Shown one piece after another: positions 18,301 through 25,099 of a DNA stretch of 54,113 bases. The number at the start of each line of letters is the position of its first letter. Within the stretch, counting starts at the first letter, position 1. Under the pieces are notes generated by a model. It saw nothing but the letters and a program-made list of their open reading frames with translations, searched no databases and was not told where the DNA came from. Position numbers and translations under genes: made by a program. Where the stretch lies: NCBI GenBank assembly GCA_017501145.1, contig JAFVXL010000085.1, forward strand, positions 1 through 54,113, written 5' to 3'. Origin of the DNA: Clostridia bacterium. Lineage in GTDB: Bacteria; Bacillota; Clostridia; Christensenellales; Pumilibacteraceae.

Positions 18301-21156
18301 CTTGACGCAGAAAGTATGTTCATCGAAATCGAGGGCTTTAAGTTTGCTTATGACGAAGAAGGCGTTCTTGTTCTTTCGGCTTACGTAGGTAGCACAACAA
18401 ACCTTGTTCTTCCGGTATTTACCGACGAAGAAGGCAACGTTGTAAACTACAAGATTAAGGATAGCTTTATGAACGGCAACACCGCAATTACCTCGGTTAC
18501 TATTCCTGATGATACCGCATTCGAAGTAGGTAACAGAGCGTTCTACAACTGTAAGAACCTTACTACTATCGTAATCGGCAACAGCGTTAAGACTCTTGCT
18601 CAAGGCGCATTCGAAGGATATTCTAGAGGTGCGTCGTATAATAAAGTTACCAGCATTACCCTTGGTTCGAGCATCGAAACCATTGGAGCAAATGCGTTCA
18701 AGAACCTTGACCAAGTTTCGGGCGCTCTTATTATTCCGGATAGTGTTAAGACTATCGGTGATTCCGCGTTCTACTATGGTACAGGTTACACCTCTATCGT
18801 ACTTGGTGCTAGCGTAGAGTCCGTTGGATATCAAGCGTTCAGAAACTGCACGAACGTAACTCAAGTAACCTTCAAGGGTCCCATCGCTTCTCTTGATAGT
18901 TCGGCATTCCAAGGAATGACTAACTTTACTAAGAAGGTTGACCTTACTACCGAGTCGTTTGCAGTTTGGGCATCGACTGACTTTAGTAGCCAAAGCACTA
19001 ATATGATTAGTGAAACCGGTGAATTGTACGTAAACGGTACTAAGATTACCGAAATCACTATTCCTGCTGGCGTAACCCATATCGGTGATTATGCATTTGC
19101 AGGTCTTGAAGGTATCACCAAGTTGACCATTGGCGCAGACGTAACCAGCATTGGTACCGGCGCGTTCAACGGACTTGATCTTACCGAAGTTCACGTAGCT
19201 AGCCTTGACCAGTGGCTTAACATTGAGTTCGAAAGCTCGAGCTCTAACCCGCTCAGCTCTGGCGCTAAGCTCTACGTAGGTGGCACTCAAGTAACTACCG
19301 TTACTGTACCTGCTACCGTAACTGAAATTAAGGCTTACGCATTCTATGGCGTAACCGCTCTTACCGAAGTAACTATCGGCGAAGGCGTAACCAGCATTGG
19401 TAGAGATGCATTCTATGGATGCACCGCTCTTACTAAGGTTAACGCAGCTAGCGTTGAGAAGTGGCTCGGTATCGAGTTCGCTAACGCAAGCGCTAACCCG
19501 CTCAACAGCGGAGCTAAGCTCTACGTTGGAGCAACTCAAGTAACTAGCGTTATTGTTCCCAACGGTATCACCGAAATTAAGGCTTACGCGTTCTACGGCG
19601 CAACCGGTATTACGGCAGTTACTATCAATGGCGCGGTAGTATTCGGAACCGACGCGTTCAACTTCGAATACGAGCTTACCATCAACGTTACTGACCTTGC
19701 AGCTTGGGCTGCTACCGACTTTGCTAGCGCAGCGTCTAACCCGATTAGCGAAGCTGATCATTTCGTTGTAAACGGCACTGAAGTAACCGTACTTGAGCTT
19801 AACGTATCGAGAATTGGTAACTATGCGTTTGCAGGCTTTGCAGGTCTTACTAAGGTTACCCTTGGCGCTAACGTTACCGCTATTGGCGTAGGTGCATTCG
19901 ACGGATGTGATGCTCTTGCAGAAATTCACGTTTCGTCTGTTGATGCTTGGCTCGCTATCAATTTCGAAGCAGCAAGCGCTAACCCGCTTCGTAGTGGCGC
20001 TAAGCTCTACGTTGGCGGTGAAGAAGTAACGGCTCTTAACATCAACGTTGAGGCTGTTAAGGCTAACGCATTTAATGGCGCTACCTCTATTACCGAAGTA
20101 ACCTTCGGCGAAAACGTTAAGACTATTGGCGCAGATGCGTTTGTAGGATGCAATGCTATCGCTAAGGTTAACGTAGCATCTATCGAAGCATGGCTTGGTA
20201 TTGAATTTGCTAACGCTAATGCTAACCCGCTTATCATTGCTCATAAGCTCTATGTGGGCGGCGAAGAAGTAACTGCTCTTAACATCAACGTTGAGGCTAT
20301 TAAGGCTAATGCATTTAACGGCGCAACCTCTATCACCGAAGTAACTCTTGGCGCTAACGTTAAGACCATCGGTGAAAACGCGTTCGCAGGCTGCACCGCT
20401 ATCGCTAAGGTTAACGCAGCTTCTATCGAAGCATGGCTTGGTATTGAATTTGCTAACGCAAGCGCTAACCCGCTTAGCGTTGCTCATAAGCTCTATGTAG
20501 GCGGCGAGGAAGTAACTGCTGTAGTTGTTCCTGATGCTGTAACTGCAATCAAGGCTTATGCGTTCAATGGCGCTTCATCGCTTACCTACGTAGTAATGCC
20601 CAAGACCGTAACCAGCATTGGTTCGTCGGCATTTGCTAACTGTGGCTCTCTTGACACCGTTTACTACATGGGTACGCTCGTTGAGTGGAACGCAATATCG
20701 GGTGATAAGGACGTATTTGCTTACGTATGGAACTACTCCGAGACCGAAACTACCGAGAAGGGTAACTTCTGGCGTTATGTAGAAGGCGTTCCCACTCCGT
20801 GGGCTGATTGGGTAACCTTGTTCGAAATCTCATCTACTTGGATTGCTACTTGGACATTTGAAGGATGGGATGCTGACTACGTTCACATGGAACGCTGGAC
20901 AATGGTTATTACCAAGACAGCTATAACTGTAAGCGTTTTGACTTCGCTTGACGATTGGGGCGAACAATGGCCTGATGCTAGCGCAGCAGTAACCTATACC
21001 GCAACTGATATTAAAGAAGACGGAACTGGTGGTTATACCTTTAAGCTTGGTGCTTATGGCGATTGTCATTTGTATCAGCAATCGAGATGGGGTAGAGTAA
21101 CCAACTACTTCGAATACGGTGACGGTAACGTAGTAAATCCGAGCAAACAAAGATAA
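12370..21156 (+). CDS. Giant BspA-like LRR lipoprotein with InlB-type and Fn3-like modules, 2,928 aa
   Basis: Signal peptide with lipobox FAVAC (Cys25). Residues 30-120 form a small beta domain. InlB B-repeat (Listeria-Bacteroides repeat) modules follow near 120-190 and 195-270, recognisable by EGYVFAGWY and LYAKW. Residues 270-670 hold Fn3-like modules with a recurrent VxWDxVxxATxY motif. Two more InlB-type modules are at 675-840. From about 840 to 2,780 there are LRR_5 repeats, interrupted three times by a module with GATSNGAIAQYA-type sequence, and from about 2,215 by tandem 80-residue units. The last 110 residues (TWTFEGWDADY...) form a distinct Trp-rich domain ending in NPSKQR. A large surface adhesin is inferred. 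No LPXTG motif is present; the lipid anchor should hold it to the membrane. Confidence 0.9.
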   Translation: MKSKKLLMALLMVLIVAMGLFAVACEPEEIPPLTEGPETGTYFYDADDGEYLLILNSGERFTFMVAGENKSGTYALDEAGVLTLTFNYEVDGSITAQYVNDTVRLTYNNKAMEFKRKVEYTVTFNSMGGSSISEVAVFNGRAIQKPADPTKEGYVFAGWYKEQSCATPFVFGSEKVTSNVTLYAKWIAIEVGVLNYTVDFDLGYSEADKIQSVQTLNGKLYDIATPARSGYVFGGWWISDSEQRDKLTAKYTAETVFTQDTTLFAVWNESATAIMPSVTNSGIAWDGISGITSYSVQITNEAGEVVKSESNHGSTIFNVDWASLPAGEYCVSVQSSNGNYSAVRYYTNKALDRVSLFSVVGSVLTYNAVDNAETYYITVECGNEGHVHTLLNNGKSTSFDFANCPMVEGGIKFVVVAEADGFAASTSRTFVVNRELNAIEAIVVNEVTEVITWDPVEFATGYVVAISVDGVAQGIENIGNKTSYCYKKLAGDIEINVYPVAEGYNSPVYTSVEIAKETLATPTNIIVNGTVVTWDAVEDATGYSLIINGTSINVVGNSYDLTAELATMVEGEDFTISVIARGDKNSLASDVVTARKEGMYGTLKYQGNVVSWRAVAGATRYEVRVNNMVVADDIVGANSCEVELTKAGYNTISVCYYNQYDEASVAATIEVYAYTIYLNPENGEEGAVRYYAIGDKIDLPTYTLNGYTFDGWYNVRGGASVNGAEYTDEVFVDTANINLYANWKANKYTVTFVYGDGEVDAAAPVNAEVVFGKDYDLPAPAHVDPTMAFIAWTPEKDVLSARVTAADGESIKPWSIYETTEDEDIKLYPVWTKAFSFALENGTYAISKDASGIHKATALTIPTKYKDIDVTIIADFSACSNLAELNIPDTIQIINGAAFDGCSRLSTINVYDNPNGVPGPYSSIDGVLVINREGVKEVAFVSEYNTGKFVIPDGITTITNVFAGTRISEVVIPASVTAIRNGAFEGCTSLRTVTFEDGTAPITIDAAAFKGCTALTSITLPARFTLSGGVALYRVFEGCNNLLRVTVSSAHTEYKSVDGVVLNKGGDTLMYYPTGRTGAYTIPAGVYNIGDYAFCRNDSLTSIVIPDSVVSIGKYAFEQCAALTTVKVGAGVRTIGERAFYRCKALKTVDFSTNNVLTDISDFAFAYAEEISTYGSENYTLTGVVLPQSVETIGDGAFFSQAAAIVNLNIPNCTTIGRRAFFWNYSIETADLRSVVTLSDGAFRECRALYSVTFRDLNFSLTQEEKENITYNVPFTGCNNIVEIINLGTANYGSAGIGSVWYVRGANDPSRFFTTEDGKFLYYTDGSVTRLFKYLGNDSEVVLPETLGGAESYSIYNGAFANNVNISKVTIPAAVTSIGNGSSGESGFTSYPAFYGCAGLAEVYNLSSLNITAGSTDNGYVANYAVVVYASATEESPFVEQNGFFFTVTRDSEDAITSVALSTFVATSTTVVLPDYFVEGDQNYNYTITKNSFGGKTIENLTIGAGVTDIPASLFASDANLKSLTINGNGETVIGNQAFYRCTSLETVNLTGVKKIGDNAFSAYTYGSYSSNSYTQYAVPVKELVFDEHLEIIGYNAFFGCTSLESVQLGENVSEIWGYAFAFTALKEAVIPATVMNNPEWAATSGGTTNRRGIGIYAGIANLESIIIEEGVTKLPNYLFCGTYSAPCNVESVTLPSTLESIGNGVFQYFVRLSTITIPESVTSIGSSAFNACYKLKVIVNNSDLEIVEGATSNGAIAQYAMVVLGKGVEVSLSTEVDEEGFEFTTLNGKAFLTGYYGDNAAIITPYDYKGGTYEIAPYAFLDDYRFVSVTLGKGVTAVGAKAFYPQTKSSDGSGIASIDLNEGLISIGDNAFYNAAIAEIVIPSTVETIGASAFAQNKLMTKATILSGAVGSSAFSGCLSLGVVIIGEGVTSIGSSAFGSCSKLYEVYDLSEHIEVVKGATSNGGVAQYAEAVYDSLDAESMFIEIEGFKFAYDEEGVLVLSAYVGSTTNLVLPVFTDEEGNVVNYKIKDSFMNGNTAITSVTIPDDTAFEVGNRAFYNCKNLTTIVIGNSVKTLAQGAFEGYSRGASYNKVTSITLGSSIETIGANAFKNLDQVSGALIIPDSVKTIGDSAFYYGTGYTSIVLGASVESVGYQAFRNCTNVTQVTFKGPIASLDSSAFQGMTNFTKKVDLTTESFAVWASTDFSSQSTNMISETGELYVNGTKITEITIPAGVTHIGDYAFAGLEGITKLTIGADVTSIGTGAFNGLDLTEVHVASLDQWLNIEFESSSSNPLSSGAKLYVGGTQVTTVTVPATVTEIKAYAFYGVTALTEVTIGEGVTSIGRDAFYGCTALTKVNAASVEKWLGIEFANASANPLNSGAKLYVGATQVTSVIVPNGITEIKAYAFYGATGITAVTINGAVVFGTDAFNFEYELTINVTDLAAWAATDFASAASNPISEADHFVVNGTEVTVLELNVSRIGNYAFAGFAGLTKVTLGANVTAIGVGAFDGCDALAEIHVSSVDAWLAINFEAASANPLRSGAKLYVGGEEVTALNINVEAVKANAFNGATSITEVTFGENVKTIGADAFVGCNAIAKVNVASIEAWLGIEFANANANPLIIAHKLYVGGEEVTALNINVEAIKANAFNGATSITEVTLGANVKTIGENAFAGCTAIAKVNAASIEAWLGIEFANASANPLSVAHKLYVGGEEVTAVVVPDAVTAIKAYAFNGASSLTYVVMPKTVTSIGSSAFANCGSLDTVYYMGTLVEWNAISGDKDVFAYVWNYSETETTEKGNFWRYVEGVPTPWADWVTLFEISSTWIATWTFEGWDADYVHMERWTMVITKTAITVSVLTSLDDWGEQWPDASAAVTYTATDIKEDGTGGYTFKLGAYGDCHLYQQSRWGRVTNYFEYGDGNVVNPSKQR
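19015..20530 (+). repeat. In-gene tandem repeats of about 80 codons
   Basis: Seven related units with period 240-250 bases, each opening with LYVGG- or FVVNG-type sequence and containing a KAYAF or KANAF LRR core and an EAWLGIEFANASANPL-type stretch. The units starting near 20007, 20248 and 20491 share long near-identical DNA blocks, which points to recent duplication or gene-internal recombination. Confidence 0.8.
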
Positions 21157-21560
21157 TTTTCTATTTCCCTTCTCCCGAAAGGGGGAAGGGGATGTGAAAT
21201 CCTAACAAAAGATAAAAACTAAAAAACCAAAAAAAGATTTTATTGCCTCTTGCCATCGAGCTTTGCTCGGTGGCATTTGGTTTTTTATTTATCTTTTATT
21301 TTTTTCTTAATAGAATTTTTTATTTTCAAGCCTTTTACTTATGGACGAGCATACGCTTATCTGCCCCTTTAAGCCATCACCTAGAGTGGAAGGGGCGTCG
21401 AGGCTATAGATATAAGAAAGAAGGTTGCTACGCTTGCGTTCGAGGATGACGTAACGAGTTGTTGTGTAAATAGATTGCAAAAAAACAAAGAATAAGAAAA
21501 AGAATAGACTTATATTTTCACGTGATCATCAAAAAAGTGATAGGAATTCAATTGAAAAAA
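21157..21560 (+). terminator. Intergenic region with three hairpins, including a terminator
   Basis: Three hairpins lie between the giant LRR gene and the protease gene. At 21167-21190: CCCTTCTCCC-GAAA-GGGGGAAGGG, without a T tail. At 21251-21296: TGCCATCGAGC-TTT-GCTCGGTGGCA followed by a T-rich tract, the likely terminator. At 21363-21396: GCCCCTT / AAGGGGC around an inner CCA/TGG pair. No convincing gene is seen; reading frames in the region lack a ribosome binding site. The 21300-21480 part may be a dispersed intergenic element. Confidence 0.65.
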
Positions 21561-21592
21561 TGATATAATATAATCACGACAATTATAAGGAG
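21561..21592 (+). promoter_or_regulatory. Extended -10 and ribosome binding site of the M4 protease
   Basis: TGATATAAT (21561-21569) is an extended -10; AAGGAG (21587-21592) is the ribosome binding site for the ATG at 21600. No clear -35 is present. Confidence 0.55.
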
Positions 21593-21599
21593 AATTATA

Positions 21600-23801
21600 A
21601 TGAGAGACTTTTTTAAGTTATTCATTGCTTTTGCGCTTACGCTCGTGATGGGTTTTTCTGTTCTTAACGTAATTCCCACTTCAACCAAAGCTGAAGAGAT
21701 TGATGTAAACGATCCGTTTTCGATTCTTGCAAGCCTTGACGAAGTAAAAGGCGCAAATGACGTAAACGAAGAATATCGCCTTGATAAAACTCTTGACGTT
21801 GCTTTTGGAAAGGTTTATAAATTTTTGCAGGTTAGTGGCGAATATGATGTTTATGGCAGTGATTTGATTGTGTCGGTAGATAAGGACGGCAACGTGCTTT
21901 CGGTAGACGGCGAATATATTAATATTCCTTCGCTTAACGAAAATCTTACGCAAGAAGACGTGCTTAAGGTTGTGGCAAAAAACGTAGGTGAAACCAATAT
22001 TTACGCAATCGAAAAGCTCATCTATGCGCTTGACGTAGTGCCGCAGCTTGCATATAAGGTGACCGTTGGCGATAAGGTTGACGGAAAGGTTTTGTACGTT
22101 TCGGCGGCAAGTGGCAAAATCCTTAAGGGGTTTTATGATAGCGTGAGGGGACTTTCTCCCATTTCGCAAGTTGACGGCCTTGGTAATACAATAGAAATCA
22201 ACGTTTTCCACGACGAGAATAACGGCGAGTACGTTATGATGGATGCTACCAAGAATTTCTTCTTGTACGATATGCAAAACATGACTTCACCTTCGCTTAT
22301 TACTAAGGAGCTTTCTATAGCTGACGATGGAAGCGAACAATTTGACCCCATTGCTGTTTCGGCGTGGAACAATATGAACATTATTTACGATTTCTACGCT
22401 GATGCAAGCAATCTTGGCGTTTCTATAGTGGGCGCTGACGGAAATAACGACAACGTTAGCGGTAATTGCGAGCCCAATAACGAAGCAATCGTATTTATCT
22501 ATATTCATTACGGCGAAGATTACGACAACGCATATTGTTCTCCTGATACTGACCGCAAGGTTTCGTATATAGTTATTGGCGACGGCGCAGGTGACTCGTA
22601 CTATGAGTGGAACGGACAGCAATTTCCCGTTGGCTCACTCAAGGACCCTGCTAACGCTCTCGATATTTTGGGTCACGAATACCAACACGCGGTATGCGCT
22701 TACATAACGGACTTTGAGTATGTGGGTGATTCGGGCGCTCTCAACGAAGCGTTTGCCGATATCATGGGCGCGCTTATCGAAGGCAAGACGGGTGACGATT
22801 TCTGGGGAATTGGCGAGGACGGCTCTAATATGTTCAACGAGCATTTGCGCTCTATGGACGGCTCTACTCGTAGCCAAAGATATGATAATGCAAACAAGCA
22901 AGTTTGCCGTCGTCACCAAGACAATTCTGAACACGACGAAAACTGCGACTATGCAGGCGTTCACTCTAACAGCACCATCATTAGCCACGTTCAGTATAAG
23001 ATGTCGCAAGCAATGCCTGAGTACTTCACTAACGAGCGTATAGGACACCTTTGGTACTCGACTCTTTGCACGCTTAGTGATAATGCTGATTTTACGGAAT
23101 TTACTTTGAAATTCATTAAGGCAGCTCAAAATCTTAACTTTAGCCAAGAAGCTATTCAAACAATCAAGGAATGCTTGACTAGCAGCAATCTTCTTACCGA
23201 CGATATGTACCATACCGTTACATTCTATGATTGGGACGGAACGGAGCTTGGCAGCTATGAGGTTCTTTATGGCGAAACGCTTACTGAGTTCCCCGAAGAG
23301 CCCTCTCGTGAGAGTGACAATACTTATTATTATGTCTTCTCGGGTTGGGACATTTATCCCGTCGGCGTAACTCAAGATCTCGTTATTACCGCTACTTATA
23401 ACGTTTTCTACCGCGAGTACACAGTAACCATTTTGGATATGACTAACGACGTTATTCAAACGACGACTCACCATTTTGGCGACTCTTATACCATTGCTGA
23501 CCTTGAAGAGCCTGCTTCGCCAGGAGAGTATTGGATATTCGAAGGCTTCTATATGGACAACACGTACACTTATCCTGCGTATGATTTTACTATCAGCGAG
23601 GATGTCACCTTGTACGCTTATTGGTCGTATTTGCCCCCTCCGCCTGCTGAAGAGCCGGATGACAGCAAAAATTGCGGAACGGTTGTGTTTGATTCGAGTA
23701 ACGGTGGCAGCGGTGGTAGTGGACTTATGATTGGGTTCACCTTGCTCGCAGCTGCGGCAACAATCGCTTTTGCTAAGAAAAAGAGCAAAAAACAAGGCTA
23801 A
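21600..23801 (+). CDS. Thermolysin-family (M4) metalloprotease with C-terminal InlB-type repeats and membrane tail
   Basis: 733 residues. Signal peptide ending near VIPTSTKAEE, then an FTP/PepSY-like propeptide to about residue 190. The catalytic domain has the zinc motif HEYQH (about residue 359), the third ligand Glu in GALNEAFADIMG (about 382) and the His of DYAGVHSNSTIISH (about 455), all typical of M4. Residues 540-690 hold two InlB B-repeat-like modules (YHTVTFYDWDGTEL, YTVTILDMTN). The end has a Pro/Glu stretch, a Gly/Ser linker, one membrane helix and KKKSKK, with no LPXTG, so it should remain at the cell surface. Likely role: breakdown of extracellular protein or processing of neighbouring surface proteins (inference). 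Single-gene unit. Confidence 0.92.
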   Translation: MRDFFKLFIAFALTLVMGFSVLNVIPTSTKAEEIDVNDPFSILASLDEVKGANDVNEEYRLDKTLDVAFGKVYKFLQVSGEYDVYGSDLIVSVDKDGNVLSVDGEYINIPSLNENLTQEDVLKVVAKNVGETNIYAIEKLIYALDVVPQLAYKVTVGDKVDGKVLYVSAASGKILKGFYDSVRGLSPISQVDGLGNTIEINVFHDENNGEYVMMDATKNFFLYDMQNMTSPSLITKELSIADDGSEQFDPIAVSAWNNMNIIYDFYADASNLGVSIVGADGNNDNVSGNCEPNNEAIVFIYIHYGEDYDNAYCSPDTDRKVSYIVIGDGAGDSYYEWNGQQFPVGSLKDPANALDILGHEYQHAVCAYITDFEYVGDSGALNEAFADIMGALIEGKTGDDFWGIGEDGSNMFNEHLRSMDGSTRSQRYDNANKQVCRRHQDNSEHDENCDYAGVHSNSTIISHVQYKMSQAMPEYFTNERIGHLWYSTLCTLSDNADFTEFTLKFIKAAQNLNFSQEAIQTIKECLTSSNLLTDDMYHTVTFYDWDGTELGSYEVLYGETLTEFPEEPSRESDNTYYYVFSGWDIYPVGVTQDLVITATYNVFYREYTVTILDMTNDVIQTTTHHFGDSYTIADLEEPASPGEYWIFEGFYMDNTYTYPAYDFTISEDVTLYAYWSYLPPPPAEEPDDSKNCGTVVFDSSNGGSGGSGLMIGFTLLAAAATIAFAKKKSKKQG

Positions 23802-23823
23802 TTATATTTTGAAATAATAAAAA

Positions 23824-23864
23824 AAGCAAGACTTAAGAAAAATTCTTTTGTCTTGCTTTTTTTG
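23824..23864 (+). terminator. Terminator after the M4 protease gene
   Basis: AAGCAAGAC / GTCTTGCTT stem extended inward by AAGAA/TTCTT, followed by TTTTTTT. Confidence 0.88.
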
Positions 23865-23901
23865 TTTGGGTTTTTATGTAAAATCTATAAAAGCGTACGT
23901 T

Positions 23902-24408
23902 TTACATTATTCTAAGCAAGGCGCAGCCTATAACGCAGCCTATGAGTGTGGAGATAAGCGCAACTGGCAACGCGTAACGTAGCTTTTTTGTTTTGCTCCT
24001 TGATAGATATATGGCGCTTACGTAAAAAACGGTTTCGCTTGAGCCGTATATAACAGACGCGCACCTTCCTATATAGGTATCTGTGCCGTAAGTGGAATAA
24101 ATATTGTCTAATATACTGAGCGAGCCAGCGCCGCTAAGTGGCCTCAAAAGCAACAATTCGGTTAGTTGCTCAGGGAATCCCAAAAGGCGGCTTATGGGCG
24201 AAACAAAGCCCGCTACCGCCTCGCTTACGCCCGTTGCGCGAAACAGCTCTACACACATCATAATTGTCATTAGATACGGGAATACGCTTATCATCAAATC
24301 GACGGCAGACCTTGAGCCGTCTATAAAGTACGAGTAGGCGTCCTTCTTTTTTAGAAAGGAAACGACTAATACTATAACGAATAGAATAGGAACAACGTAG
24401 GCGGTCAT
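23902..24408 (-). CDS. spmB: Spore maturation protein B
   Basis: 168 residues from the ATG at 24408, which overlaps the spmA stop codon as ATGA. Polytopic membrane protein of the nucleoside-recognition (Gate) family. Motifs include FPYLMTIMMCVELFRATGV and LLLLRPLSGAGSLSILDNI. SpmA and SpmB together are needed for dehydration of the spore core in Bacillus, and the pair is conserved in spore-forming Clostridia. The ATGA overlap indicates translational coupling with spmA. Confidence 0.93.
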   Translation of the reverse strand: MTAYVVPILFVIVLVVSFLKKKDAYSYFIDGSRSAVDLMISVFPYLMTIMMCVELFRATGVSEAVAGFVSPISRLLGFPEQLTELLLLRPLSGAGSLSILDNIYSTYGTDTYIGRCASVIYGSSETVFYVSAIYLSRSKTKKLRYALPVALISTLIGCVIGCALLRIM

Positions 24409-24980
24409 AATTTTCTCTTTTCGTCGGGGAATATTTTGGAAAGTATTTTTACTAGTGCTACGCCTATAACGGTAGAGGCAACCGTAGCGATTATACACGG
24501 CAGCAGGAAGTCCGCCGCATTAGCCGAGCCGTGAGCCGCGCGCATACTGATGACGGTAGTAGGTAAAATTTGCAGGCTTGTAGCCGAGATAACGACGAGC
24601 ATAATTATATTGGAATTAGCCGATTCCATTTCGTCTCCAAGCAAGTTTACGGCGCTAATGCCCATAGGTGTAGCAGCATTGCCCAGTCCTATAAGGTTAG
24701 CGGACATATTCATAGAAACGTATTTTTGAGCCTTGTCGCTGCTGCCCTTGAACAAAAAGCGGATAAGCGGCCTAAGTAGCTTAGCAATAACGTCGCTTAC
24801 GCCTGTTTTTTCGAGCAGAGCAAAAAAGCCAAGCCATACTCCGTATACCGCCACAAGCTCCATAGCGAGCGAGACCGAATTGGTTGCGCCCGTAATAAGT
24901 GAGCTAATTGCAAGCGAAGGATCCTTGATTAACGCAGTAATAAGTGATGCGAGCAGCATAATAAGCCAAATTTTGTTCAT
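24405..24980 (-). CDS. spmA: Spore maturation protein A
   Basis: 191-residue membrane protein with the SpmA pattern: KIWLIMLLASLI at the N-terminus, NSVSLAMELVAVYGVWLGFF, and MNMSANLIGLGNAATPMGI near residue 107. First gene of the two-gene spmAB operon, with AAGGAG just before the ATG. It strongly implies that the organism sporulates or recently descended from a spore former. Confidence 0.94.
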   Translation of the reverse strand: MNKIWLIMLLASLITALIKDPSLAISSLITGATNSVSLAMELVAVYGVWLGFFALLEKTGVSDVIAKLLRPLIRFLFKGSSDKAQKYVSMNMSANLIGLGNAATPMGISAVNLLGDEMESANSNIIMLVVISATSLQILPTTVISMRAAHGSANAADFLLPCIIATVASTVIGVALVKILSKIFPDEKRKL

Positions 24981-25027
24981 TTTTACTCCTTTTAGTTATG
25001 TGTATGAAAAAAAGTTGCTAAAAAGAA

Positions 25028-25056
25028 TAGACATTTTTTTGAAAATGAGGTATAAT
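25028..25056 (+). promoter_or_regulatory. Promoter of metG-tatD
   Basis: TAGACA (25028-25033), 17-base spacer, TATAAT (25051-25056), about 40 bases before the metG start. No T-box or other leader structure is present. Confidence 0.7.
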
Positions 25057-25099
25057 TATACGGAAAGTTAATTTTAGTTTAATTAAGGAACGTGATTTT

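Noticed and set aside
21243..21449. Open frame of 68 codons after the giant LRR gene
   Set aside because: It begins inside the terminator hairpin, lacks a ribosome binding site and reads through hairpin-rich intergenic sequence.
22635..23795. Antisense open frame opposite the M4 protease
   Set aside because: The sense strand encodes a complete recognised enzyme; the antisense product has no domain-like pattern and no start signals.
24409..24498. N-terminal extension of spmB into spmA
   Set aside because: The residues are basic and unlike SpmB; the ATGA overlap and the start MTAYVVP fit the family better.
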